Below are positions 20,850 through 32,025 of a stretch of DNA of 64,000 nt, piece after piece. Made by a program: the position numbers and the translations under genes. Source of the stretch: Bemisia tabaci (Eukaryota; Arthropoda; Insecta; Hemiptera; Aleyrodidae). The stretch lies in NCBI RefSeq assembly GCF_918797505.1, contig NC_092793.1:86812411-86876410 (forward strand), given 5' to 3'. Below the pieces are notes generated by a model. The model was given only the letters and a program-made list of their open reading frames with translations. It had not been told where the DNA came from and did no database searches. Each line of letters opens with the position of its first letter. Positions within the stretch are counted from its first letter, which is position 1.

Positions 20850-22175
20850 CTTTATCTAGGAACACTACTGGCTGTGTCGCTGTGTCGTTTCGTCGGTTTC
20901 GTTAGTTCACCGCACCCTCTGCCAGGCTCGCTGCAGTCGCGCGGTAACGGGTTTTAACGCAGGTTTAAATTGGAAGTCGGGGGTCCTTATTTATTCTCTT
21001 GGTCCATGTTCGAGTCTCTTTGATTTAGATTTAGTGTTTTTTCTTGTTTCCATGAGTTATTACGGCATTTGGAAGCCGTATGCAAGCCATGTAGCTACTT
21101 ATTGTTTCGCACCCATCTTTTATTCTATTCAATTGCAGTAAGTAAATCTTCATACGTAGCTTTATCGTTTCTGGTTGCAAGGAAAGTCGGCGCATAGACA
21201 TTATTACCCGCAGATATTTTTAGAATTTTGCGGAGCTAGTAACTGCTTGTTTCTGTCTTTCTTGTGTTTTCGATTCTCAGCAACTTCATGTATTTACCCT
21301 CTGGAATTTTTTATTTGTAAGTTTATATGTCGAACGGTTCAGTTTTCATTTGAAGTTCCAATCGAGTACCTCCTCGTGGTGTACTTGGGAATCCGAAAAT
21401 TGTAGTTATTCCGTTTCTGCTGCGGTAGGTTGTGTCAATCAACATATTGTCACCAGCGCTCAGTTCTGAGTCTTACGGTGAACAGCGTTTTCTCTCTCTG
21501 ATTGAGTATTGTAACATTGTTTCATTCGAGTCTCATTCATTGGTAGTCAAAGCTTTAAATTCAATGTGATTGCAACCTAGGCTCCTGGAAGATGGTGAAA
21601 TTTCATCGCTTTTATTCTTAAGTGTGTTGTCAAAGTAAACTTGTCTGTTTCTGTTTGGTTCTTCTGCTTGCAAACGCAACCTAAACGGTCCCATCCACTT
21701 TCTGAGATAGTTGAGCGTTTAGTTTAAAAGTTAGGCTTCCATTTGTGAACACACTAGTCACTAAGCAATTCTAACGAAGTCCAACTACGCTGATCGTTGG
21801 GAATCTGGTAGCTCTGTTTCCAAACAGTTTACTTCGACAATGCAGCTCTTGATTACCTAGTCAAAGGCAAACACGGTCAGGTTTTAGGGTAGGCTGTTAA
21901 ATGGTCCACTGCCTTATGCAAAGACCCCCCTGTTCCATCATGCCATGACCATTACCAGAGATGGGAAGTGAAATCTCTATACCTGGGTTTGATTAAAGTT
22001 CACGAGAATTTGAAATTTACTAATTATTATACCAATGATTAATTAAACCTCTGGAAGTCCGGACAGCATTTCAGATGGTTTTTCTGTTAATGTAGCAGCA
22101 TTATGCCACCCTACTGAGGGGTTATACAAGAAGGGGTTACAAGGGGGAGTTTAGAGAGATATTTAGCCCCAACCT
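20850..22175. other. Unique-looking stretch, possible ROCK promoter/5' UTR region
   Basis: 20850-20960 is CpG-rich (GTGTCGTTTCGTCGG, CTGCAGTCGCGCGG) and is followed by CGCAGGTTTAA, a possible donor. No repeat family from this window matches 20850-22175. Because ROCK exon 1 is preceded by a splice acceptor, an upstream 5' UTR exon must exist and this stretch is the nearest unique candidate. That is inference only. Confidence 0.2.
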
Positions 22176-22188
22176 AACCTCTAAATTT

Positions 22189-22456
22189 TTTTTTTTTTTT
22201 ATTGAGAGTTTAGTGGCTTCTATTCCTTTAGGAATCTACAGCCATCTATAGGCACTATTTATTGTCCGAAGACATCAGGGAGTTTGGTAGACATCCATGC
22301 TCGGGCTTACAAATTTTCACGGATTAAGGCCGAGCGAATTCTGCTTACAGATCCACTCGTCAGTTCCATGAAAATTTGTCGCCACCACCGGGATTCGAAC
22401 CCGGGACCTATTGACCTAGAGTCAGACGCGCTAACCACTAGGCCAACCTGGCCGGC
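22189..22456 (-). mobile_element. tRNA-derived SINE with 13-bp target duplication
   Basis: Read on minus, an A box (TGGCCTAGTGGTTAGCG) and B box (GGGTTCGAATCCC) lie in a tRNA-like head at 22380-22455, followed by a roughly 180-bp body and a poly(A) tail (T run from 22189). Exact AACCTCTAAATTT duplications flank it (22176-22188, 22457-22469). The tRNA head fails to close its acceptor stem, so it is not a functional tRNA. An ORF on minus running through it is spurious. Confidence 0.92.
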
Positions 22457-22469
22457 AACCTCTAAATTT

Positions 22470-23431
22470 AATGAAATCATTAGAGGGCTTTTTTTATCCG
22501 AACCACAGTGGACCACAACGGAATGCATCACTTTTTTATCGCGTTCCACTGGCGCGATCCAGTGCATTCCATGTGTTCCAGTGGAATGCTTGGACCACTC
22601 TTCCAAGGTAGGTTGAGGTTGGTTCAGGCTGGTTGAACCAGCCCGAACCACTATCATCGTGATCCATGCATTCCACAGATTAAAAAAAAGCCCTAAGTAC
22701 CGCTTGAATGTTAGGTGCAACACACTGGAGACATGAGGCGACCGCAAGTGAGGTTCTGGTGCAAGTGCAGTTTGCATGTTGGGAGCTTTTAGACTAGAGT
22801 TTGGAGTCAAGTTAGCTGTGACAGTTTGTTTACAGTCAATTTTAATGTAGTAAATTTTCAAACTCTTTCCTTTGAAACTCTTCAAAAATGTTCTGAAATG
22901 ATTTAGGTATTTCTCTCTAAGTCACTAAATCATCCCTTCAACTAAACATTTTAACTTAGGGTTTTACTTTAAGTTGAATTATGTGAAATGATGGATTTTG
23001 AGGACTGAGGAATTAGTGCCATACACCTTCAAATAATTGGTTTTCCTCAAAAATAAAGTTTTTCTTGTAAATAAATACAACTTGCTGGTAACAGCTTGCT
23101 CAAGTAGGATTCAGCAAACAATTTGATGACACATTTGAAACTCCTGACTTCCTCTGGCGAGATAAATGTTGCACTAAATGCCAAGTGCTGCCAAATGTGA
23201 CGACACACCTTTCTCACAACTTTTCTCGCTTAAAAATCAATATTTTAGTTCACTATAGCAATTTTCGTTAACATTGTAAATTCCATTTGGAAGATATCGC
23301 TGGAGAAATCATCATCATGAGGAATTTATGGCTGAAAATTACTCTTTTTCTCCAAAATCTTAGCTGGCGACGCATAAGCAACTGGACATTTTTGGACTTC
23401 ACAGTCTCATATTTTTAAATATGACAGCGAT
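22470..23431. other. Unassigned sequence
   Basis: Contains an inverted GGTTGAGGTTGGTTCAGGC / AACCAGCCCGAACCA region and repeated 'GTGTTCCAGTGGAATGC'-like words. No gene recognised. Confidence 0.4.
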
Positions 23432-23946
23432 GCAAAGGACCCCGCACACTCCTTATAGGGGTGTGTACCACGGTTGATTTTTAATTTTTTTTATTGTTTC
23501 AAATTTTTCCATTGATGCTGATCAAAAGACATCGTTGCACAAACTTTTTCCGATCCACCGCTCTTGTACAATCCGCAGAAGAACGTTTTGATAATTCCTT
23601 GCATAAATCACGTAAACAGGAAAACCGAGCTGCAGCCGAGCGATGCGACGTTCTTATCTTGGATTCCACACGCCTTTTCTTTTCATCCTCCAAATATGTT
23701 TCTCTCTCTCCTATACTCTATTGTCTGTACCAGTCAGACACGCTATGCATTTCGATTTTAGCCGGCCTGTCCTGGAAATTACTGTAACGTCAACCGCACA
23801 TTGTGCAAAAACAGCGGCTCGTCGAAAGTTGGCGCAATTATGACTCTTGATCAGCATCCATAAATGACTTATGACTTTTAAACAGTAATAAAATTAAAAA
23901 TCAATCGTTGCACACATCTTCATAAGGACTGGGCGGGGTCCTTTGC
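23432..23946. mobile_element. TIR element with GCAAAGGACCCCGC ends
   Basis: GCAAAGGACCCCGCACACTCC and GGACTGGGCGGGGTCCTTTGC are imperfect inverted termini, with inner GATTTTTAATTTT / AAAATTAAAAATC pairs. 515 bp. Mirror-image ORFs at 23494-23843 are not genes. Confidence 0.7.
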
Positions 23947-24240
23947 GCGAGTGGATTTGGTCAAAGTTTCTAACTTACTGCCAACCTCCGTTACAACAGA
24001 ACGAAATTCACTCTGGGTGTCTCTGTGCTCATAACGTTCAGTCTTCATGCTGGCGGCGTCGACGACCACCTCCAAAATTCTCGACCCACCTCGGAAGATG
24101 GTTCAAAAAGTGGATGGATGCAAATGTTGGCCAAAATTTATCAAGCATCTGAGTTAAGTTCTTGTCTCTAACCAAGCGGTCTTCTCCTACGGTTTGCAAC
24201 TTTGTCGATCCCGTCGAAAAACTCAACCAAATCCACTCGC
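23947..24240. mobile_element. Small TIR element with GCGAGTGGATTTGG ends
   Basis: GCGAGTGGATTTGGTCAAAG at the left is inverted as AACTCAACCAAATCCACTCGC at the right. It abuts the previous TIR element. Confidence 0.55.
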
Positions 24241-24662
24241 CAAAATTCGCATAAGTCAAGTTTTCTCGTATGAACAAGTTCAGAGTAATCATTCTTTTCA
24301 ATAAATGATCAGCGCTTTTAATCGATTTACCCTATGTTGCTTATAACCCATGGCGACATGACTATTCCTGTCATTGTGAAATCACCCGGGTCCAGGGGAG
24401 GCCGTAAACTTTTTGAATTCGTAATCTGAAGGTCCTTCTGTGCCACGTCAGCAACCTAGGAAGTACATTTCCAATTTCTTGTATTACGGGTGTATTTGTT
24501 ATTTCTGAACTGTTGATACAGCTGAAAATCAGTGATGGTGTGAAAATTAGACTGCAGTACTCTCAGTGACATGAAAACGTACTTTCATCACCAAACACGA
24601 TTTGTCATATAGTCTTGTTCATATCATTGTTTTGATGCAACTTTGAAGTGTTTTCTGTTTTC

Positions 24663-24664
24663 AG
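24663..24664 (+). promoter_or_regulatory. Splice acceptor before ROCK exon 1
   Basis: TTTTCTGTTTTCAG directly before GGAACAATTATG. It shows that an upstream exon (5' UTR, or an N-terminal extension since the frame is open for three codons) exists. Confidence 0.7.
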
Positions 24665-24673
24665 GGAACAATT

Positions 24674-24772
24674 ATGGATGCCATTTCTGACGAGGACCGA
24701 AAAATCCGTCTTCGGAAATTGGAGGAAAGGATTCAAGATCCTCGAAGTGTTGCAAATGTAGACTGTTTGCTG
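24674..24772 (+). CDS. Rok: Rho-associated protein kinase, exon 1 (N terminus)
   Basis: Encodes residues 1-33, MDAISDEDRKIRLRKLEERI then QDPRSVANVDCLL. The R-D-P-x-S..N-V/S-D-C-L-L pattern is the conserved N-terminal segment of ROCK kinases, just before the kinase domain. ROCK phosphorylates myosin light chain, the myosin phosphatase targeting subunit and LIM kinase downstream of RhoA to drive actomyosin contraction. The donor is CTG followed by GTTCGT (not a strong consensus) in phase 0, chosen because exon 2 then begins with the expected Asp. ATG at 24674 is the first in frame after the acceptor at 24664. A TIR element starts only 78 bp after the donor. Confidence 0.8.
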
Positions 24773-24850
24773 GTTCGTGAAAGTTTACTTTCAATTTTTA
24801 GTCATATACAATCGCTCCTAACTCGGAAGATGCTCAATCAAGTATTAATA

Positions 24851-27689
24851 GTGGGGCCGATAAGCATAAGAATCGTGCACTTCTGGAAGAAAGCATGAAA
24901 ATTTCAGGGATTCATCTCTACCCTATAGACATTCGATTCAGACATAGACCCCAAAAATCTGAGCCCCCTGGGGGGGCAGGGGGGGCCCCCAAATTTTGAA
25001 TTTTGAATAACTACTGAACGGCTAATGTTAGCGTAATTTTCTTTAAGCAGGACGATAGGAAATTTTATCAGGAACAAAAATGGTTCTTATAAATTTTTCT
25101 GTGGGATCGATATTTAAGGCGTGAAACGGGAAAAACCATCGAGGGACGGGGAGCCGGCCGTTCTGAGGCAGATCCGCGCGCTGCGCTGTTTGCCCGGGAC
25201 GCGCGCGGCGGCGCAGTACGGTGTTACCGACGAAACAGCTGCTTGTCTTGGTTTAATCTCAACGATGCGCAGTTTTAAAAGTATTGTAAATATATCGTAC
25301 TACCTATAAAGCCTTAAAATAGGGCTTAACTTATGCAGGTAATATATTTATACAAGCGAGCGCACGGCAACAGAAAGAGAAGGGGTTAAGTGCTGGAGTT
25401 CCGAATTGTTTTGTTGTATGGGTTTGTCAAGTTTTATTACAGCATCCGAGATAACTGCATCAGACATCAGTTGAACGGAATAAAATCTGAGGCACAGTTG
25501 TCTCGGGAAGGGGGGGGGGGGGGCTAAAAGTCACAAATCTTATTTGTGTACCACGATGACCTGAAAAATGATTTTAAAGTGTTTTTCTTTCTCTTTCTGT
25601 CGGTGCAGCGACATCAGGATGGTATCTACATGTGCTTACTTAAGACAGGGAGCCTAATTTTGTAAACAATGAGCATACATAAAAACATGCTCATTCTCCT
25701 CTCTTTCAGGAACATTTTGATACATCATTGCTACGTATAGGCATTTTTTTAAGAGGACCAAAATACCTTCAAAACTTGCTCCAAAAAAACGGCAAAAGAA
25801 TCTTGAGAAAGCTTGATAGGGATAAATGACCCCCAAAAAACCTTTGTTGGACTGCTTCTTGTACAGTACAAAGAATATTATTAAGTAATAACTAGCCGCC
25901 GTATCCGCTAATCTGTCAAAACGGTCCATTTGAGTGATAGGAAGTCGCGCCTAAGCACTGGGAACCTATCCGTCAGCGCATCTTAGGTACGATATTCCGC
26001 AATCTCGGTAATTTTGCTGATTACTGATTTTGACTGATTTTTTGATATTTTGACGATAAATTAACCTTTTGATAATCTCTAAAGCTAATTCGATCAGTGT
26101 TATAATGTACGATAAAGTTTAAGGTGTACGTTTTGTGCATTGCATATTTTGCAAGTCCCGTTTCTTGAAAATTGTCTCCGACATACTTACCTAGAACTCT
26201 TCCATGAGCTTCATACAAATCAAAAATCGGTACGAGATTTCCGGGTTGAAAAAGAAGAAATGCAATGAATTTCTTCCTGAGGCCTGGTCCTTCTCAGAGG
26301 TTCTTTAAAGAATCAGAACCTGCATGATAAATAAATTTCCTCCTATATTAATATTTTTTTCAATACAAATGTTACCAACTCCACTTTCCATACAACAAAA
26401 TTTTAGATAATATACATGGGTTTTTTTTACTGCTCATTCCATTTTCTATGTGTCGTGGTAAGTACCAATAATATCTTCAAGGATGACTCGATAAAAAGAG
26501 GCGATAGTATTCAGATATCTTCTTTTTTATCATTTATTTAATGTATTGTTCTATTTTTTTTTTTTTTAAATATGCATATTTGTTGAATAACTGAAAAAAT
26601 GGGGAGTTCATGAAAATGAAAACTTCTATTGACTGGCTGGAGGGAAAAAGAGGAGAAAAGAACATTGTCGGAATGTTCCGTATGAATCAGTACCTATGCA
26701 ATTGCGAGAAACCAATGAACATGAACGTAAAACGATATTTCCTTCATTTTGAAGGAAATCTGGTAACCTTATAGTGGCGAAGGGACTGTGGAGCCCCCCT
26801 CCCCTCCCTCCTCACTCCTCAATTAATGTCTCTACCAAGTTTTGCAAAATTCATGGTTATGTAAGCAGCTCATTGTCTCATTCGCCGAAAGTAACATGAA
26901 AAATAAGCTAAAAATAAGTTACGAAGGATCCGCCATTTCCAATAGTCATGAAAAAGTGGGTCAAAATCGTATTAAAACTTGTTATTTTGCTCTAATATCT
27001 TAAAAAAATGCAATCCTGTACAAAACTCACGTAAGGAAAGGGTAATTTACTCTGTAATGAGGTCGGAAAAGCTCTGCATTCAGAGAAAACAAGACGCGTG
27101 ATGCGCGATGACCGATCCCTCCTATTGATTCGGCGCTCTCACATTGGAGTATTTCGCTTTTGCTTGTTTTTATGTATTACTAATAAAATGTAGAGCTTAT
27201 ATTACTGAGAAAAAGTATTTAGGCAGTACGGTTAATTCATTATTATTTTTAAAACTGCGCATCGTTGAGATTAAACCAAGACAAGCGGCTTTTTCGTCGG
27301 TAACACCGTACTGCGCCGCCGCGCCGCGCGCGTCCCGGGCAAACAGCGCAGCGCGCGGATCTGCCTCAGAACGGCCGGCTCCCCGTCCCCGATGGTTTTT
27401 CCCGTTTCACGCCTTAAATATCGATCCCACAGAAAAATTTATAAGAACCATTTTTGTTCCTGATAAAATTTCCTATCGTCCTGCTTAAAGAAAATTACGC
27501 TAACATTAGCCGTTCAGTAGTTATTCAAAATTCAAAATTTGGGGGCCCCCCTGCCCCCCCAGGGGGCTCAGATTTTTGGGGTCTATGTCTGAATCGAATG
27601 TCTATAGGGTAGAGATGAATCCCTGAAATTTTCATGCTTTCTTCCAGAAGTGCACGATTCTTATGATATTTTCCACTTATCGGCCCCAC
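24851..27689. mobile_element. 2.8 kb TIR element with 430-bp arms, in ROCK intron 1
   Basis: GTGGGGCCGATAAG (24851) and CTTATCGGCCCCAC (27689) are flanked by TA. The inverted arms run about 430-450 bp inwards (to about 25290 and 27240) with few mismatches, including a GC-rich GCCCGGGACGCGCG block. The 1.9 kb interior (25300-27200) holds no recognisable gene. TA flanks suggest Tc1/mariner-type. Confidence 0.8.
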
Positions 27690-27805
27690 TATATAGACAA
27701 TTGCCCGTCGATAACCGCAAAAATCATGAAAATCGGCCCGGTAGAACGCTGGAACTAAGCGTTACCAGTTTCGCAAAATTAGGAGGTCTTGGAGCTTATA
27801 GTATA

Positions 27806-27807
27806 GA

Positions 27808-27843
<36 letters not shown>

Positions 27844-27849
27844 TGTATA
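27806..27849. repeat. (TATG)n microsatellite, left half
   Basis: Split from the right half at 29162-29222 by insertion of the element 27852-29161. Confidence 0.9.
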
Positions 27850-27851
27850 TA

Positions 27852-29161
27852 CAGGGTGCGGCAAAAGTCCCGGGACGGCTGTTTATTTTTTAAACGGCTA
27901 TACGTAGAAAAACGAATTTTGGGGGATGTTCTTGGGTCAAAGTAAGCTACTTTTTGGCACTCTCCAAAATTTGTTTGGGGGCCCCCCTAGGGGAGGGCGG
28001 GGGGCAACTTTTTTTTTTTCAAATGGCAACCCCCCCTTTGTGATACCTCATTCGAAAGATAATAAAAAAAGCAAAGTTTTGGCGCAAACCGCAGGTCAAA
28101 ATGTTCATTTTCGACAAAATGGCGGCCGGTCAAAGTTCAAAATGGCGGAAATTTGGCATCTCCGTTGTTTATTGACGGATAGGTGTGAAATTTTGAATTC
28201 TTGGGTTTTTCGAGATGAGAAAAACGATTCTGGCATTGGTTTTCCAGAAAAGTCAGTCGTTTTCAAAATGGCGGCCTCGAGCGGGAAGTGGATATTTAGG
28301 TTGCATATCGTTGGATTTGCATGAAACTTGGTATCTGGGGGTATTTCGGCACGAGAAGAACGAATCTTTTATTGGATATCTGAAATTTTGACAAATTCCT
28401 AAATGGCGGCGGAAAAATTGCGGGAAATCAGTTTTACGGCTGTTTACCGATGGATTTGCATTAAATTCGATATCCTGGCGGTTTTTGGCTCGTTAAAAAG
28501 GAATCTTTCATTAGACTCTTGAAATATCAAATAATTTTATGCTAATCCATCGGCAAAGAGCCGTAAAACTGATTTCCCGCCATTTTTCCGCCGCCATTTA
28601 GGAATTTGTCAAAATTTCAGGTATCCAATGAAAGATTCGTTCTTCTCGTGCCGAAATACCCCCAGATACCAAGTTTCATGCAAATCCAACGATATGCAAC
28701 CTAAATATCCACTTCCCGCTCGAGGCCGCCATTTTGACCGCCGCCATTTTGGAAAGGACTGACTTTTTTGGAAAACCAATGCCAGAATCGTTTTCCTCAT
28801 CTCGAAAAACCCCAGGATTCCGAGTTTCACACCAACCCGTCAATAAACAACGGAGATGCCAAATTTCCGCTATTTTGAACTTTGACCGGCCGCCATTTTG
28901 TCGAAAATGAACATTTTGACCTGCGGTTTGCGCCAAAACTTAGCTTTTTTTATTATCTTTCGAATGAGGTATCACAAAGGGGGGGTTGCCATTTGAAAAA
29001 AAAAGTTGCCCCCCGCCCTCCCCTAGGGGGGCCCCCAAACAAATTTTGGGGAGTGCCAAAAAGTAGCTTACTTTGACCCATGAACATCCCCCAAAATTCG
29101 TTTTTCTACGTTTAGCCGTTTAAAAAAGAAACAGCCGTCCCGGGACTTTTGCCGCACCCTG
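27852..29161. mobile_element. 1.3 kb palindromic Tc1/mariner-like element, in ROCK intron 1
   Basis: CAGGGTGCGGCAAAAGTCCC and GGGACTTTTGCCGCACCCTG are flanked by TA on both sides. It is nearly fully palindromic with centre near 28510. The arms of about 640 bp carry AAAATGGCGGCC repeatedly. It sits inside a TATG microsatellite. ORFs 28609-28936 (-) and 27926-28324 (+) mirror each other and are not genes. Confidence 0.88.
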
Positions 29162-29222
29162 TATGTATGTATGTATGTATGTATGTATGTATGTATGTAT
29201 GTATGTATGTATGTATGTATTT
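29162..29222. repeat. (TATG)n microsatellite, right half
   Basis: About 15 TATG units directly after the palindromic element. Confidence 0.95.
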
Positions 29223-29335
29223 CCGCCTTTTTAAGATTTTTCGATTTTTAAGTAGTTATATCTTTCTTACGTTGAAAGATATTTTGACCAATTTTTTTTG
29301 CATTTAGTAGAGACTCATTAAAATTACTATTCTGC
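29223..29335 (-). repeat. Repeat A body fragment
   Basis: Reverse complement of 5881-5990 (shared words GGTCAAAATATCTTTCAACG and GAGTCTCTACTAAATGC), ending in the microsatellite as other family members do. Confidence 0.8.
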
Positions 29336-29353
29336 ATGTTTTTCACGGTTGTA

Positions 29354-29651
29354 CCTCAGATTTTGACCTGGGCCCTGAGGGGATGGGTCATGAGCTTTGA
29401 ATATGATATGAGAGACACCCAGGCACGTAACATACTGGATTACGATCAGCTGTGGAGTTTGAGCCCAATCATCTTTAGACTCCATAAAAAATCCGAAATG
29501 GAACATGGACAAAACGCTATATTCGGCTGTTTTTAACATGGGCCTAAAGGCAACTGTTGATCATATTCCAGTATGTTACATGTTCGGGTATCCCTCACAT
29601 CACATTCAAGCTCATCACCCGTCACCTTCGGGCCCAGATTGAAATCTGAGG
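29354..29651. mobile_element. 298-bp MITE with 85-bp TIRs and TA flanks
   Basis: CCTCAGATTTTGACCTGGGC and its diverged complement ending CAATCTGAGG are flanked by TA. Inverted arms include CATGAGCTTTGAATATGA / TCACATTCAAGCTCATC-like pairing. Non-coding. Confidence 0.8.
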
Positions 29652-29654
29652 TAG

Positions 29655-30182
29655 AGGTGCGGAAAACTTGGATTTTCAGCTATTTTAGGCTCTGGTGCCA
29701 TTCTTAGGTCGCTGTTTCACAGCCAGAAAACGTGATTATTTGCAAAACTCGACTATTTCTTCTGAATATGCATCGTCAACTGCTAAATATCCAAGAATTT
29801 CCCGATTCCGTGGAGGAGCCGGTTTCGGCCCAAATCGCAACCCCTCCTTTGTAAGCATGCCAAAAAACGGGAAAGAAACTGGTGATTATCAAAAACGTGC
29901 AGAAAATGTTTTCAGTGGTGGAGCAAATTTCCTGAAAGCGAAAAAATGTGAAGGCAAAAAAGTTTCTGCTTTCTTGTCGCGGGAAATGTGCAATTATGAT
30001 GATCCATCATTCATCAAAAAAGCGATGTGTTATTGAAAATCTGGAAAGTCACAGAAAGTGACACATGATTTCATATTTTGCCCATCAGTAAGTGAAAGCT
30101 TTCAAAAGTGTAATGTAAATCTTGATAAAATTTTACGGTACTTCTTTATGTGAAAGTATTGATTGCCATTCTCTCTTTTCAG
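29655..30182. other. Intronic sequence before ROCK exon 2, with unrecognised ORF
   Basis: A 113-codon ORF at 29695-30036 (+) is not repeated in the window and I do not recognise it. No clear acceptor/donor pair supports it as an exon. The last 30 bp (CATTCTCTCTTTTCAG) form the exon 2 acceptor. Confidence 0.4.
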
Positions 30183-30264
30183 GACATGGTGCAAGCCCTC
30201 GTTGCAGACTGTGATTATCCAGCCGTTAAACGGATGAAAAACATTGAATCCTTTATGCAACGTT
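30183..30264 (+). CDS. Rok: Rho-associated protein kinase, exon 2
   Basis: TTCTCTCTTTTCAG acceptor, 82-bp exon, GTAAGT donor. Encodes residues 34-60, DMVQALVADCDYPAVKRMKN and IESFMQR, plus one base of codon 61. It matches the ROCK stretch D-x-x-x-A-L-V-x-D-x-D..A-L-R-x-x-K-N-I-x-x-F, the segment contributing to N-terminal dimerisation before the kinase domain. Confidence 0.9.
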
Positions 30265-31184
30265 GTAAGTCATTTTTCCATCAATTTTTTTTTCAGCATT
30301 GTAGCTAAGATAATTGAGAAAATATCAGGATCAATGAATGAAGTAACAATTTTTTGTTGTGTCTGCTTTTCGAATTGGTCGATGAGCCCTGTCATTGCAT
30401 CTGCAGGGGATAATCTGAGCTGATCGCTATAATTGATTTTGGGGTATTATCACATTTAAAATGATACTCAATACATCCAGTTTGAGTCTAAAAAAAGGAA
30501 AAAATAGGAGAGGGAGGTGGATGCTTGTAATAATTTTTGTTTGGATGAAAACCAAACAAGTATTCCAGTCTCAGAGAGAGATTTCCGACCTTCTTGCAAA
30601 AAATTGTCGTACGTAATAAAAAAATTTCAATATAATATCTACATAAATAAACTAAAAATAACATTCTTAAGGCATTCTCGGGTGGTATAAATGTCCTAAA
30701 AATAAATTATTATTGAGCAGTCACATTATTGTAACATCTGTAAATAGGGAAATATTATATATGTCTGTACAAGGTAGACAGAGGAGAATCATCTTCGACA
30801 ATTGTCTTCCTTTTTCAGCCAATGGAGTAGCTCGACGCGTTTACCATGATGATATGCTGCTGCGGATAAGTTCTGTGTGTTAACACTCTCATTGTACCAA
30901 GCTTGTATTATTTTACCGATGAAAGAAACACATGCAAGGCAGAAGAAACTAAAACCGAGAATAAGATTCTTTTAGGAGAAAAATGGGGTTGGGAGGCCAG
31001 AATTCCTAGTCTTAGGGTGCCTCTCATGACTTGTGATGATTGAAATCGAAGTTTGTGCATGGAGCATTTTAGCATGTTTCACTCAGAATACCTTTTGAAC
31101 GGGCCCAGAGACCACAGCTTGGGAATAATGCAAGCACTTTCAAGAGCCGCAGAATGTATCGTGGTGTTCATTGATTCATTTCAG
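30265..31184 (+). other. ROCK intron 2
   Basis: 920 bp between exons 2 and 3. AT-rich, with no repeat family from this window recognised. Confidence 0.7.
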
Positions 31185-31285
31185 ATGATTCTGTTGCCGG
31201 TGACATAGAAAATTTACGAATGAAACCAGATGACTTCCAGGTGTTAAAAATAATTGGACGCGGGGCTTTCGGTGAAATCCAATTG
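31185..31285 (+). CDS. Rok: Rho-associated protein kinase, exon 3 (glycine-rich loop)
   Basis: TTGATTCATTTCAG acceptor, 101-bp exon, GTGAGC donor in phase 0. Encodes residues 61-94 including MKPDDFQVLKIIGRGAFGEI. The G-R-G-A-F-G (85-90) is the ATP-binding glycine loop of an AGC-family kinase, and D-D-F/Y-x-V-x-K-x-I-G-R-G-A-F-G-E-V-Q-L is characteristic of ROCK. Val is replaced by Ile at the E-V-Q position. Confidence 0.95.
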
Positions 31286-31885
31286 GTGAGCTTCTTTCAA
31301 ATTAACCTGCTGATCCATCGTTTCAAGATCTGAGTACTAGTTTTTAGATGTTGAATTTTGCCATTCGAGTCATTAAATAAAAAACTCATTCTGTCAATGT
31401 AATGACAACCTGAACATTCCTGAGAAAATATTCTAGCAAGGAATTTTTGTAGAATCATCAATATTTATAATACTCCTAGTATATGCATGCAAGTTGTGCA
31501 GGAAATTCTTCTCTCTCCATTTGTTCGAGCCTCCATTCCGTGGCTTTCTATAGTTTTAAAATTTGCTTCCTTTGAAGTGTTCCGCCAATTTAATTAGTTT
31601 TTCCCAAAACATTTCAGAAATTTAAGTCCAACCATCTTTAGTGATCCTCTGGCATAATTTGGAGTAATTAAGTTAACTCGGAAATTTTGGACCTGCAACA
31701 AGCAATGACCTCTCAGAACACTGATGCAAAACCGGCTTCGTGTTTTTGGGCTACTGAGAGAATCTTGCACAATTTTTTTCTCATCACCATATGTTTTCGT
31801 CAAGTTTTAAACTGCATTTATCTGGGAAAGTTTTTGAAGTGTGTGCGGACTGTTAAAGTCAGATGTCTTTCTATCAGATTTTAGT

Positions 31886-32008
31886 GTCTTTTCCGAAGGA
31901 AATACACTATAACGTTCTCCCCTGATGTCAGACCTGGACCAAAGACCATGTAATGAGCATCGATCATGGGTCGTAGATTACGAATATGCATGCCGTTTGA
32001 ATTGATGT
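31886..32008 (-). repeat. Repeat B copy (minus strand), in ROCK intron 3
   Basis: Hairpin AGTGTCTTTTCCGAAGG/AAATACACT followed by the reverse complement of the ACATCATGGGAGAA..GATCTACGAC block of 8040-8142. Confidence 0.7.
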
Positions 32009-32025
32009 TTATATATTATTATTAT

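Noticed and set aside
22380..22456. tRNA gene on minus strand
   Set aside because: The T arm and boxes are good, but the acceptor stem does not pair and the unit continues into a poly(A)-tailed body with TSD. It is a SINE.
22307..22885. 192-codon minus ORF
   Set aside because: It runs through the SINE head and flanking sequence, with no splice signals or recognisable domain.
24674..24898. Exon 1 as a 74-codon single-exon ORF
   Set aside because: The homologous segment stops at DCLL, and exon 2 supplies the expected continuation after the GTTCGT donor.
29695..30036. 113-codon ORF in ROCK intron 1
   Set aside because: No known motif and no convincing splice pair. Noted as unassigned rather than called.
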